64,000 bases of DNA from Himantopus leucocephalus (lineage: Eukaryota; Chordata; Aves; Charadriiformes; Recurvirostridae): positions 4,334,712-4,398,711 of the forward strand of contig RSEF01000014.1 in the NCBI GenBank assembly GCA_003993805.1, in the 5' to 3' direction. Positions within the stretch are counted from its first letter, which is position 1. Each line of letters starts with the position of its first letter. Shown in pieces: positions 49,894 through 62,599 of this stretch. A program made the translations under genes and the position numbers. The notes under the pieces were generated by a model. That model was not told the DNA's origin and made no database searches. It saw only the letters and a program-made list of their open reading frames with translations.

Positions 49894-51319
49894 AGGAAAT
49901 GGAAAAGGAAAAAAAATCCCAAGAAATTCTTAAATATATCTTTATTTTGGGCTTTGTGTCTCTTCCAAACTTCTGTAGGAATTGATAGGAACACCCCAAT
50001 ATTCAGATTCTATTTGTCCAGTGGAGAGCTGTTTGCAAGAAGAAGCTCACAGGAGCTTCCAAAAAAACCTAAAGACCTTAAAGTATGTTATAAAGCTTCT
50101 TTTCAGCTTCTGACAGAAGTGCCTTAACTTCACTGTTGCTTAACTCTTTTCCAAAGTAAATTAAATCAAAACTGGAATGGCTAAAGCTTGAGTAACACTG
50201 CCCCAGAGTTTAATGTGGTCCAAACACTCAATTTCAAAATTTAGGTTAGTTGTTTTAGTTTTCCTGAGTGATTCCTGAGACAACTTTTCAATACAGTGGC
50301 AGATTTCTATTTTGTCTTATTTTTTCCTCAGCTTATAACTTCCAGGATGTTTTCTAGATTTTGAAGGTTATGCTGACATTTGGGAAACTGGTCCTTCAAA
50401 ATAAAGGAAAATATTATGGTCTATGGCTGAGCTCATGAAGACACAGAGTTGACCATGGCAACTTATTACATATTTTTAATTATACTCCATCCTTTTTCTT
50501 TTTTCTTTTTGATGGAAAGGATTAACACACAGAGAGCAGAATGCCTTATATCTGTTCTTCTTTGAATGATATAAAAGTTTTCTAGATTTTTTTTTCCCTG
50601 ATATACACTTGTGAAAAAATTGAAAAGACAGTGTAATATTTGATGATGAGTCATCCAAACGGCACCCAGACTCCCCGCTCCAACACAACAGACAGTCGCG
50701 TAGCTATTTGCAACTTCACTTAATTGAATTTTGCAATGCAATTTCACAACGCCACTTTCTACCGCTTCGTTTTTAAGAATCTGGCTGCTTACTATTTAAA
50801 AATCGCAGTCGGGCTTCCGAGAGGAGCCTTTCAGTTCTGTCCCCTCCTGCCTTTTCACAGGCTTTCCCAGGACCCCTCTCCGCCTGCCCCAGGCTGCGCC
50901 CTCGGCACAGCTCACCCAGGGAGGTTCTTTGGGCAAGTGGAGTTGCACCTCCCAACCATAACACGTTCTTATCCTTTTACATCACGCAGCGAACCGACAG
51001 CCTGATTCTGTCACTGACAGCCTTTGGTGTCTCTTCCTTGCGAAATGGTTGTGGTTCTAATACGGCCTCTGCATTTTTCCTGCTCTACCATAGCAGAGCC
51101 ACAGACTGCTGTCCTCCAGCAGCAAACCCTCCTGTTTCGGTAAACTTTTCTACCCTCCTGACACGCCGTAGAGCTGAGCGGTGGGAAGAGCTCGTTGTGT
51201 CTTAATGGCCTGAGCGGGTTCAGCGTAGGGCTGGGAGCACGAGTGTTTACGGAAGGAAGAAAAGCCAAAAAAGGGTTTTACGGGGAGGTATGATGTCACC
51301 CAGATCACAGCCTATTTCT
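49894..51319. other. Unique non-coding sequence, no gene seen
   Basis: AT-rich to about 50640, then more GC-rich (50810-51270). No gene or repeat family recognised. Confidence 0.55.
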
Positions 51320-51860
51320 GGAACTAAGCTGTGAAACCCATGGTACATTTTGACACATAAATGTTGCCAAGTAAAACTGATAATATAATTGTTAATACGG
51401 TCACAGCCAACTGTTTTTCAGATAAGGAGTTAAACTCTTCTATGCAATATAGTATTTGTGGAACGTATCACCTAGTCGATTCCATGCTTTCATTGGCTCT
51501 GGGATTGCTTACTATCATATTTAAATAAAAAGACTAGATTATTGGGTACCATAAGAACAATGGATTGCCTAATGGTCTTGCGGCATTTATCTTAAGTCAA
51601 TACAAAAGTTTTGAGTTCCTAAGCCTATGTCAAGGGCAGTGAAACAGGGGCCGCATTCAGTGAACCAGTCATTTGTTTATTTTTTAATGCACATTTAAGT
51701 ATCTTATTTTGGGGACTCAGATATACTTAGATGATTCAGTTAAATACAGATTAATTTTCTAAAAAATTGTGTCTGTCTGAGGAACAAAATCTGATAGAAA
51801 ATACTAACGGTTATTATGTGCAATTTGTTCTAGATAAGAGTAATGATCAAACAACTTCCT
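51320..51860. promoter_or_regulatory. AT-rich block, possible conserved non-coding element
   Basis: Non-repetitive AT-rich sequence with words such as GATAATATAATTGTTAATACGG near 51379-51400, TTTTTTAATGCACATTTAAG near 51680-51700 and CAGATTAATTTTC near 51747-51759. It has no open frame of note. The call is based only on composition and motif clustering. Confidence 0.2.
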
Positions 51861-52479
51861 CGTCTCTTTGCCATAGCACAAATTCCCCTGTGATAGAGGT
51901 CCATCTCGTATAGCATCCTTCATGCAAGCTTTGTTCCTAAAAGCCCGACAGGGCTCCGCAATGTAATTATAGAGTTATTAGGAGTAAGCAATACCAAAAA
52001 AGAAGAGATACTCTAGAAGTGCAGATAGGGAAGGGAAGGGATAGGTTCAGATATGAAACAGAGAGAGACTGTAGCCAAGAGACACATGAAAATTGCTCAA
52101 GGGGGCTCAGGACACAGAGGCAAAGAATGACGGCCAGGACTGAAGGTGTGCAGGGAACAAGTGGGGGACGAAGGGTGAAGCCTCGGCTTGGAAACCAAGT
52201 GGACCATCTCCGCCACCTGCAAAAACACAGGCAGGCCAGAGCTTAAAAGATAATCAGGTGACCACTTAAGAGTTTCAGAGAACCAGAAGTCTCCCAGGGT
52301 CTTAGACTCCTATGTGCTCCTCAAAGGCTCATAACGTCCTTTTTTGCCATCTTTACAGACCAACTTTCCAGACCTTTATAACCTTATATATAAGTTATAA
52401 AATCTTCCAATGTTTAATTTTTAAAATCAATGCTCTCTGTCCCATAAATTCTGAAAGTTCTCATTAAAATGGAATAAAA
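51861..52479. other. Unique non-coding sequence, no gene seen
   Basis: No gene or repeat recognised. AT-rich around 52370-52490. Confidence 0.5.
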
Positions 52480-52809
52480 TTAAATTTTTGTTCGGGTCCG
52501 AAGTGGGTCACTGAAGTTCATTTCCAGATATGGACAATTTACTCCATTACAGAAAGAAAAATATGTCTCTGGTTGAGATTTTCCTTCAAACACAGAATAG
52601 TATCTCTTTACTGCTGACCCTTCTCTCTCCCAGTGTGAGAATGGAGTGAGTGATTTTGGCCATGAACACACTGTACTTCTGACTTTGATGGTGTCTGAAG
52701 GTCCATAAAGAATTCGGACAGGAACAATTTGTGTTGGTGTTATTCCCATTTCCTTGAAAACAGCTTTTCTGTGATGATTTGAAGGCAGCAGCGTGGAGGC
52801 GATGCTGTG
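52480..52809 (-). other. Unexplained 109-codon open frame, not recognised
   Basis: On the minus strand one frame is open from just after a TAA (52810-52812) to a TAA at 52480-52482, with a possible ATG at 52747-52749. The product reads like a globular sequence rather than low-complexity translation: mixed charge, VPVRILYGPSD, CSWPKS, SFCNGVNCPYLEMNFSDP, three cysteines and an NFS sequon. I do not recognise a family. A CACAG just inside the frame could be an acceptor, but its pyrimidine tract is weak and no donor is evident. It could be chance, a decayed exon or a retroelement remnant. Confidence 0.15.
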
Positions 52810-52812
52810 TTA

Positions 52813-55800
52813 TCACTGGCGCGGGGTGCAGGGGTCGCTGGAGGCTGGGGGTCCATGGCCAGACCCCGGCAGAAGGATGGTGGTGTCTCTGCGGAGCTCC
52901 CTCAGCTACACCGCCTTTTGCCGGCTGCTTGCTTGGCTTGTGGCACCAGCTCGCTGTGTTCGAGTATCTTTAATGGACAGTCTCCCTGCGGTGGAAGGTG
53001 ATCCGGTGGCATGATCAGTGAGCTCCATTGGACTATGTGTTGCACATAGTTAAGGAAAGGACATCTAAGAAGGAACCACTTCTACCTCCTTGAGGCTAGT
53101 TCTTGCCCCCAGCCTGTCGCTTCCCCTTGCCCAACAATGCCTGCAGGAGAGCTTGTCTTTCTTCTTTCCCCTGCTTAAAACACAGTATCACACCATTTTA
53201 CTAAATTAGCAGATATGCTTGGACTCTGTTGTCCTCTGATTCCCTGCCCTGATCCAGAGCTTTGAGTTATTTTTCAGCTGTAAACTGATTTATCTTTTGC
53301 TTTCTCAAGTAGCAGTGTCCCAAATAACGGGTCAGGGGCTGAATGGGAGCACAGAAGTGGGCTGCCAGAAGACATTTATATATATCGTTCTTCCTTACTG
53401 AAGGCAGAACATGAATTCCAAAGGATTCAGTTTTGCTGCCAACTCAGCATCAGCTCAATCCTAACCTTTCCTGCATGTCGAGCAGCCGTTTGCCGGAGAG
53501 CAGCTAACACCAGAGTACAGTCCTGCCTGCCGCAGCTTGGATTTCCGTGTAATTGGTTCCCATGTTACTGAACTTACAAGGTCAAGTTACACCCCCTCGC
53601 CTTAGCAGGCACCTCTCCTTTGGCATGGTGCCGAGTCTGACAGCCACGCGTCTCCCGTTCAATAAGACCTGGAGGACCAAGCTCATCTGTCTGCCTTCTT
53701 GGGCCTTCTGTCTCCTACTAGTTGTAGACCTTCAAGTCTAGGCAATGAGTTGGAGGTCTTCAAGTGCTGAGCCCATAGGAAACACTCATCACAAAGACTT
53801 TAGCTCAGATGAAGGCAGAACTTATTAGAGGGAGCAGGGAATGGTCATTTGGAAAGTTTTATACATTTGTTGGTTGAGGAGGTTTTAGTTGGGGACAACA
53901 CAGCTAATGTTGCAATGCAAAGATGGAAAATTTGCTTTTATACCCTGAATATCAACTGTTCGTGCCAGTTGTGGGAATCGTAACACTTGTGGAAACAGGT
54001 GCTTGTTCACTACCATGTTCATAGAAGGACTCTTCCCCACAAGAACCTCAGTTTGCAGTGAAAAGGCTATTTTACATCAATAACTGCTACGCATGTTTCA
54101 GATTCCTAATGTCTATGAAGTTTCAATTACCCAGTAAAGGAGAAAAAAACAAAAAACCAGAGAGTATCATGTGACTGATTCATTTAAGAAATTATATGGC
54201 CCCTCAACACTTGGCGATCTGTGTGTAGCTGGCTCCGCTACGCTTGTTTTCCTCTCATTATTAACCTCTTTGTCCAGATGGGGACCTGAGAAGTGAAAAG
54301 ACGAAATGCCGTATGACAGCCAAGCAGGGAAACTGTGGCCGAGTCATGGAGGAGACACCTCACATTTCCTGAGGAATAAACACCCGAAGCCATTTCTAAC
54401 TGACAGAGAAAGCGGGCAGGGAAAACCCTAGCAGACCACAGAAAGTCAGAGATAAGGGAAACATCTTAAGGACTGGTGTAAAGGTAGCGTGAACCGGTCT
54501 CGCCGTGTCATTAAATGATTCCCATCAGCAGCAGTGTCACAAACAGAAAACATGCGGGCATTTCTGCCATTCCTCAGCCCTCGGCAGCCTGCTCTCTTCG
54601 GTACTTCTTGAGAGTCCCACCTCTCTCTGAGGCACTTGCAAACTTCACAAAAATCAGCAGCAATTAAGGTTGGTCACATTTGCCTTGTGAGCATGACAGG
54701 TAATTGATGTTGGGGAAAAAAAAATAATCAGGAAGGAAATGGTAAAAAAAAGCAATCTCAAATATCAGTCTTGCCTCTACCCTTGCCTCCCCCATTGCAC
54801 CTCCTGAGATGACCCATGGCCAACATGGCTGTCGGCACCATGGACTCAGGATTCACCGCCACCAGCAGGGTGGGAACTGCTGTTGGGATTTGTCTTGGAT
54901 GGAGAAAGCGTCTGTCTTGGCAGTGGCTGACCTGTGTGACATGGCTCTCCCCTGTACCCACCTCTCCATCCTTCTCCTGTGCCAAGAGCCAATTCCATCA
55001 CTAGTGTTGCCAAAACCTAAAAAAGTGTGTGGAGGCCACAAGCAGGGAGAAGATAGGAGGACAGGTAGGACTGGTGGATGATAGGATAGCATTGGTGACC
55101 AGAGTAGTGGGGCTAAACCCCTTAGCAATAACAAACTAATTATCTTTGCCCAAACCACCATTAGCAAACCAGTTAGCACTGAACAGCCCCAAAAGGAGTG
55201 ATTTCTTTGGGACAGCATGGCCAGGCCACGTGTTGGTGGGGGACATTGCTGAACTGAGGCCACTTCCCAAGTCTCACCCACAACCTGGCTGGAAATCTCT
55301 TCCTCCACGTGTCGGGGCAGGCTCCAGCGCTTCGGTTCAAAGGCAATGTCAGCCGAGCGCAGGTCTGTGTTCCGCAGCAGTGTGGTGATCGCACTGCTTT
55401 CTTGTGGCTACGGATGGTGAAGGAGAAAATAATTCGATAAGTCTGCAGAATGTTTTTATTGTCATGTCAACAAAATATTTTCTGCCTCCACAGGCTGTGG
55501 AAGTACTTAGCATGCAGCATCCATCCAGTTTTGGAAAACACTTGAAAACCACCGACAGAATCTCACTATTCCTTTTTTTAGCTACATAATGAAAAAGCAA
55601 ACAAGAAATATGCTGATTCCCAAAATGAACTAATTTTTTTTTTCTGAAGCAATTTAATTTTTTAGCTTTGATCTGATACCAGAACCCAAAGGACTTACTT
55701 GCTATTTCTAAATAATGAGTCTAATGTTTATGCTCTGAGCCTGAACTTTTCTGGTTTTGGAAAAAATGTGACTTTACATAAAAGTCCTTTGATTAAGAGA

Positions 55801-56229
55801 TCTGCAGTCAGAGGAGTTTTCGATACAATAATGAAAAGGCCTTTCAGATCGCTAACTCGAACACTGCTCAGCACGATATTACTCAAGAAGGGGAGAAGCC
55901 GACAGAACAATCACACTATTAGTCTTTGCTTTGCCAAGTGTTGTGTTAGTCATATTCCTGGTCAAATCTCCCAGAAGTGGCTGAGAGAAGCCTTACATCG
56001 CATGGAGCGATGCTCGCCTGATAAACGCACCCTGACCTGGGTGGTCTGCGGCTCTGCCTCTCTCCTTTTATTGTTTTTTAACCCCGTTTCGTTGAGGCTT
56101 TAGGAGGTGAAAGTGCTTGGAGGAGGAAGACAGGCTATTTTCTCTCGCTACGGTCCCAACTCCCCTGCAGCAGGGATGGTACCTACAGCAGGCTTTTCTT
56201 CCAAGCAGGGTGCCAGCACAGAGCGCAGC
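52813..56229. other. Unique non-coding sequence, no gene seen
   Basis: Open frames of 134 (55699-56103, plus) and 151 codons (54853-55308, minus) lie here, but neither encodes anything recognisable and neither has splice or promoter context. No repeat family identified. Confidence 0.5.
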
Positions 56230-56410
56230 GGGTTCCCGCGTGCACAGCGAGGATCCTGTCCCCTGCCCCATGGCATCGCGCGGGCGCTGGGCAAAGGGGA
56301 TGCCGTGCACCCACCTCTCCCTGGGCGCCGGCAGCACCCAGCACCCGGGCTCACCCCGCCGCTGCCGCCAAGGTCACCCCGCCGGTCCCCGAGACGGAAA
56401 GAGTGACTGT
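56230..56410. other. CpG-rich islet
   Basis: A roughly 180-base GC-rich patch with about twenty CpG (GCATCGCGCGGGCGCTGGGC, GCCGCTGCCGCCAAGG and others) in CpG-poor surroundings. Overlapping open frames in several frames on both strands reflect the rarity of stop codons in such sequence. It could be an unmethylated regulatory patch. No gene start is evident. Confidence 0.4.
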
Positions 56411-56530
56411 CGCCCCGGCTGAGTAGGTTGAAGCTTCGAAGCCGAATGCCTGTGTTATTTACGCAGAACTGACACGTCTCTTTGTCCTGAGCCATGTGGC
56501 CCAGATTCCAGCCCTTGTATCTACAAAACA

Positions 56531-56693
56531 TTACTCATGTGCGCGCTCCTCTTTCAAGTCCTCGATTCCAATGGGATTACTCACATGTGCAGGCATACCG
56601 CGACTGTGCGCCTGATCGCGGCTCACGTCTCTGCAAAGCAAGGGTAAATCCTGCTGCTTTCAGCTGATTTACACCAGTATGCCGGAGATAAAC
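56531..56693. mobile_element. Two MITE-like palindromic repeat fragments
   Basis: TTCCAATGGGATTACTCACATG (56567-56588), with an upstream ATTACTCATGTG (56531-56542) as inverted partner, resembles a sauropsid repeat with CAATGGGATTACTCACATG at its centre. A second piece, GTAAATCCTGCTGCTTTCAG to GATTTACACCAGTATGCCGGAG (56644-56686), resembles the related repeat with arms carrying TTTACACCAGTGTAA. Both are degenerate, and family assignment is from memory. Confidence 0.5.
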
Positions 56694-58513
56694 ATCTGAA
56701 ACGGGAGCGGCTCGCTGGGAAAAGAAAGATCAACCTGATACCCGCTTCTCCTCCTTATTCTCCTTCCACGTTTCCCATCTCTGCTGTCATCGGGGCAGCC
56801 CGCGGGAAGGTCTGCTCCTCTCCACCACAGGGCACTGCTGCATACTAGGGGTTAAAATGAGAAGGCACTTTGTTTTTGGAGATTTATTGCCTTCCTCCTG
56901 CTATATTTGTAAAGCTCATCATTACAGCCAGCCATCCCCACCCCTGCAGCTGTCTGTACATTTTTTCTCTGGTTCTAGAGTTGTACTTTACTGAGGAAAT
57001 TATAATTATTAAAACACACAAGGTCACGCTCTAGATGAACTTGGAAACAGTTCAAATATGTTTCAGGTTTGAAACTATTTAGCAGCTATGGCCAAGTGGT
57101 GAGTTCATAACAAAAGAATGGTTAATTTCACACTTCAGATAACATTTCCCCCGGAAAGCGGTAAAGCATGTTGGTACAGAAATTATTGAAGGTCGAAAAG
57201 ACTGGAGACACATAGTCAGTCATTAGTCCCGATAATTAGATATTAAAGGCAGGCTCAGGGAAGAGGGGCAGAGCGGTTCCCCCTGAATGAGCCACCGTCT
57301 GCCCCTCACCTTTAAATCACTCTTAAACTTTTTCACGTTCAGAAAGGCACCGTGACTTTGTGGGCTTCTAAGGTGGGACATGTCGAGAGCTGCCCCACAG
57401 GTGGCTCTTCCCCCCGTGCTGCAGATGACACAGGTCTGGTTGCGTGTGGCGGCACAGCATCACCAGGCCGTCGCTAGGATTAACACTTGCAAACCATACG
57501 CTGAAATCGGAGCAGAGAAAACACCGACATCCCTCTCCCTGAGTTACCATCCCCTGGGCATCGGGATGGTGGGAGCAAAGCCAGGGCAGACATTTGTGGC
57601 CTCCCCAGCAACCTGCATCAAATATAATCGCTGCTTTTCCCTCGCAAACTGCCAAAGGGATTTTGACAAAGCACGTTTTGAAAGATCAAACCTCCTTTGT
57701 GCAGACAGCAGCCTGAAATGGTTCTCTGTAAGCCTGTGTGAGATTTGTGGCTAAAGCAGGTTGATCTTTATTGGTTGTCTTCCAAAACTCAGGCTCTCCC
57801 ATGCAAACCTCCCCTCCTCCATTAACCTGGATTTCAGTGTTGAGGTTTATCAGCAGCCCTTCAAAAAAATGACTTACAAGAATGTTTCTCTTAAACAAAG
57901 CAAAACAAATCCCCCAAACTATCTCTGCCTTCCTGGGCACTGACATCCAAAAATGAATGTTAGATGTTACGGATCCTTCCTCAGCAGCTTTCCCCTGGAA
58001 ACGGCGACAGCCCAGCCAGGGTCACCCAGCCGTGCCCCCAGGTCCCCAGTCTCATCCTGCACCCGGGCAAAACACACAGCACATTTCAGTTTTGCGGCTG
58101 GCGTTGGTGAAAGTCTACTCAGCAGAAAACCTGGAGGCGACTGACTTTATGAGCACATCTCAGAGGCATGTGCCACTGCCAGCTGCACGTCCCACCGCCG
58201 TTACTGGGGGGTGAGGTTGGACTCCGGTCTGTGGTTTTGGGGAAATCAGTGACACCCCTGGCTGCTGGAGTGGGGGGGAAAGGTGGTGCTTTATCTGGGT
58301 CATTGCCCTAGCTGAGGGTCTTTTATTTTCTCAGCTGTGCACAGCCATGGACATGCCCGCAGACTGTCTCTGAATCATGTCCCGGTGCTGGCCGGCCGTT
58401 CAGCTGCACAGCAAGGAGGTCACGAGGCTGAGCCTTACCTCTGAATTTTCCTTCTTTCCCAGGTATCATATTTTATTTTTAATTTAGAAAGATCTTGCTC
58501 ATGTCTTTGTGGC
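56694..58513. other. Unique non-coding sequence, no gene seen
   Basis: No recognisable gene or repeat. Moderately GC-rich between 57280 and 58440. Confidence 0.55.
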
Positions 58514-58540
58514 AAAAAAAAAAAAAAAGAAAGAAAAAAA
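58514..58540. repeat. A-rich tract
   Basis: Fifteen A followed by GAAAG and another A run. Simple sequence. Confidence 0.9.
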
Positions 58541-61500
58541 GGAATGGCAGTGAACATTCAACACTAGTTTCATTTTTCATCACCATTACCAAGGTTTGGA
58601 TTTTAACTTTGGAATGTCCTTATCTAACATGAAATCAAATAAGCACTTTGTGGCAGGGGGTCCTGCACTCCCTCCTCACCTAAGGAAGCTTGTGCAACGT
58701 GTAGCGTTTGCCCCACTGCTGCACGCTTGAATCAGTTCACCGAAGTTGACACACATACACGTCTACCTACACGTAGTGCCACATGCCCATATGGCCAGTA
58801 AGATGTTATTCCCGCTCATCGGTTTACACCAGAGCAGGCTTCCCAGCCTCCGAGTACAGATAGGGATGGCTGTGGGTGCTCACGGACAGATACCCAAGCA
58901 AAGTGAAATCCATGTAAAACCCAAAGTATATTTTTAATGGCCCTAGTGTGGCACACGGCAGGACACAAGCAGAAGCCCATCCTTGTGATTCACACAAAAG
59001 CAAGCTCTGCAGAACAGCAAGCCCGGCTGTCACAACTCTGACCGTGCTGTGAGGATCTGGGAAAGGGTTTCACTTCATCCAGCCTCATGACCCATGTACT
59101 TCTAGAGCACGTCACCAACTCTAGCTTCTGTCAAAAGCCAGACACAGAAAGAAAAGGGCCCGAGGACCCATCGATGGACTAAACCCACCACGTGACCAGA
59201 CCATCCAGATGGGCTGTGTGTTTGTGTGCCCATGATGTGGACGACTGGCAAGTTGGAACTGGAGAGCAGCCTTGGGCCTGGGCTTACTTGCAAATATGGA
59301 TGCAAACACCTTGTTTTCTCCCAACCCCTTTCATATTGTGAAAGCTCACAAACAAAAGCAAGCTGGGTCCTGCCTCTGCTTCTGCCACAGGAGGGATGGA
59401 CAGAGTGAGCCCAAGCGTTATGTCATCTGCTTTCCGTGGGGTGGGGAGAGCTCAGCTGAGTCCCACACTCAGGTTTGGGAGGGCTGGCAGCCCTCTGGTT
59501 TCTCAGCAGCTTCCAGGCTTTCTTTTCATCCTGAACCTAATGGGTGAATGGCAGCAGAGCTCACGAGGATTTTCAAATGAGCTCAGAGGAGCTTGTTCAT
59601 GAGAATTTGAATCCTTGGCAAATAGCCCATAATAGCTGATATTTTTCCAGTTTATGGAGGAGAGTGTTTTCCAGCTATGCGTATTTTTTTAACTCCCATA
59701 ACCAACACATTATTTTAACGCTAATTCCTCTGCATCCCCTTTGGAACCATGCACACTCTTTGGAAGAACACATGCCCCTGTCTGAAAGATTCATGGGCTT
59801 TTCACATGGGTGTCCTCTCACTCGCTCACTCACTCCCTCCCATGTATGAAGTTTAGCTCTTGGGTAACCTAACCGGGTTGCAGGGGAAGTGGAGCTGCCG
59901 CAGGTTGGCAAAATGGGAGGGTGAAACTTCTAACATGCGGCTTAATGACACATTGAGATTAATAGATGAAGGACCTAACGTACCAAATAAACAAAAATAA
60001 CAAAAGAGGTGAGAGGAGGAAGGGGAACCAAAGACAGGTCCCTATCAGGCACATGTTGACATTGCTCTCCTGACCAGCTGGCTGCAGACCCCAGTGAACC
60101 TACCACCCATCTCCATCCACACCTCGGTAATGCCCACACTGCACGTTGTTTTCTGAGTAAATTTGCTTCTTTTGTCTTTTATAAACATTGGGGCTATTAT
60201 CTGCAATATTCCACTCTCATGTCATTGAAGAAGAATGTTCTGAAAATGAACCGCTGAAGACTATAGGCTTTATAAATACCGAGAGCCAAGAGTCAGCTCT
60301 CGTGTAAGTCCATTGCCTTGGACAGAGTTACTGCAAGGGTGATGCCCCCCCCATCTTAATCAGTCCCATTTCACTCTAATTTCTGTAATAGTTTGGAAGT
60401 AGTGCTGGGAAAGTCTCTAGCTGCTTTTTTTCTTTTTTTTTTTTTGGCAAAAACATGGATTCAGTAACATGAAAACGTTTCGTGAATTTGCCTCATTTCT
60501 GCTGAATTGTTCCTGCTGAGGCAAACAAACAAACATTCAGAAAAAGCACCCTTCAAAACAGAATGTTTTGATTTTCCAGTCAGAACAAATATCTTAACAC
60601 TTGCCACCATCCTTAATGCCATCTAAAAAAATAAAATTTTAATAAAATTTCTCAAACTTGAAGGGAAACAACATTTTGTCCCAGACAAGTTCTTGTGTTG
60701 GTCTCAGAGCTAACTGTAAAATTTATTTGCTTTTTCAGCTTGCTAAAATATGTAAATCTTTGTTTTCTGGGTTGAGCCATTAATTTCAATATCGGTTTAT
60801 GAAATTGTCAGAGGCACAAACCAAGAAATAATGACAAGCAAACAAAGAGTGATCTCGCCCGGCTCTACATGGAAGGCTGGAAAGAGCACGAATGAGTGAA
60901 CTGAGTTCAGGCGTTGACTTACACCACCACAAACTCAATGCACAAGTGGGATGAGAAGATGAGAGCTTCTGGTCCAAAGAAGACCTTCAGCAACATGCTG
61001 CCTTTACAGTGCTGCTTCAGCTGTCAGAATTCTCCAGTTGTGACAGGGGTCAGAACTCGCCTGTGCTATTTCTATATATTAACTTTATACCTGAGAAGTT
61101 TGTGAAGGCTGCACCTAATCTGCTGTGTCATTTCCTTTCAGCGTAAGCAATACGCAGAGTTGTGTCGGTACAGTGTTTCTGTGGGCCTCGGTCTCATCTC
61201 ACATCTACCAGCCCGAATCGTACCATGCCTGCTATCATCAGGGTAGCTATATAAAATAACCCCGCGGCAGTCATCTCTCTTCCAAAATCAGGGCTGGAAA
61301 GTCAGCAGCACCCCCCTGCTTTGGGAAAGGTTGCTTTTTCTTGGATTTCCTCGCATGCCAGGAACCAACGTGAAAGCCAAGACCTCACCCTGACTCACAC
61401 ACACAGGTTGCTTTGTTAAACAATATCAAAGTTTCACTCCATTACTTCTTCTTCCGGAAGCAGTGAACCGACTACTTAAAGATGAAAAGTCGTACAAACC

Positions 61501-62484
61501 TGTACAAACAACACAATTTACAGCACAGTTTACAATGCTTTTGTTCAAAACCAAGGATTTCCCCTCTGACTTCTCCTCTCCTTCAGCTTCCCTCCTCTGC
61601 ACCGTATCCTTGGCAATTCCCACCAGTACACCTCGATGGTGAGGAATTTTCAAGATTTTCAACTGCTGGATCACAGAACTTTTTTTTTTTTTTTCCATAT
61701 CTGCATATCTTTTGACATCTCACCTTCACAAACTGCTCTGCTGAAAATGTGAACTTGTGTTTCATGCTCACCTTTGGTGGATTCTTTCAGGAGACCGCAA
61801 ACACCAAAAAAAGGGGAAAAATGGGTGGCTCTGGAGAGAACCACAGTGCAGATCCGAAGAGGAACGCTGGCTCACCGCCTAACATCAAAACCGCTATCGC
61901 TGCCTGCCCTGTATACGGCACTGCCCTCTTCAAAGAATATCCCAGCCCCTTTGCAGCATAAATTAACAAGTTTACCTTGAACTGCAGAAGTGATGTGGAC
62001 ACAAATGTGATCCTGTTTACTCTGCTGAGAGGCAAGACCCTCTATTCATTGAAATTAAACCATTATAAAACTAGTGTAAATGTAAGGGCACTCTAGCCCT
62101 GTCTATTTTGGTAAGGGCTGAAAACACCATTAGTCTGTAAAACGATGAGCTTTTATCTATCTGCTTTTAGAAGAACACCTGGGTTCCCAGTTGGGCAGGT
62201 AAAATACTGGTCGAGTTGCAAGGACAATACACCCCCATGGCAGCTCCTTTTGTGGTTTCATAGTTCTACATTCACCAGAAGAGCACGCTGGAGAGAAGCA
62301 CAGCAAAAAGAAAGTGTGTTTGGAAACCACAGTCCAGTGAAACTTGACACAGCTCTACCATTTCTCTATGGTCAGTTTGCATCAGAACAAAACGAGTTAA
62401 TTTAACTCATTGAAGAGGTGCTGCTTTACATGTGGGACTAATTCAGAAATCAAGGGAGGGAGCTACTTCCTTGCTGTGAGAAAA
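58541..62484. other. Unique non-coding sequence, no gene seen
   Basis: No gene or interspersed repeat recognised. T-rich runs occur at about 60425-60446 and 61680-61695. A CACT-type short repeat lies near 59815-59837. Confidence 0.5.
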
Positions 62485-62560
62485 TAAAGCTCCATTCAAG
62501 TTAATGGAGTTACACTAATTCACTTCCATGGGGATTTGCTCCTGTTCTCAGAAGTATCAG
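62485..62560. mobile_element. MITE-like palindromic repeat fragment
   Basis: CTCCATTCAAGTTAATGGAGTTACAC (62490-62515) and GGATTTGCTCCTGTTCTCAG (62532-62551) follow the centre and right arm of the sauropsid palindrome with centre CTCCATTGAAGTCAATGGAGTTAC. The centre itself still forms a hairpin (CTCCATT / AATGGAG). Confidence 0.55.
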
Positions 62561-62599
62561 CTCACAGTAGTTAATGGGCGCTTTGGCATGGGCTTAGGA

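Noticed and set aside
49781..50127. Open frames with poly-F/poly-G or poly-P/poly-K across the T34G18 block
   Set aside because: Homopolymer translation in a region of doubtful sequence.
54853..55308. 151-codon minus-strand open frame
   Set aside because: Hydrophobic and proline/tryptophan-rich in no known pattern, overlapped by open frames on the other strand, with no splice or promoter context.
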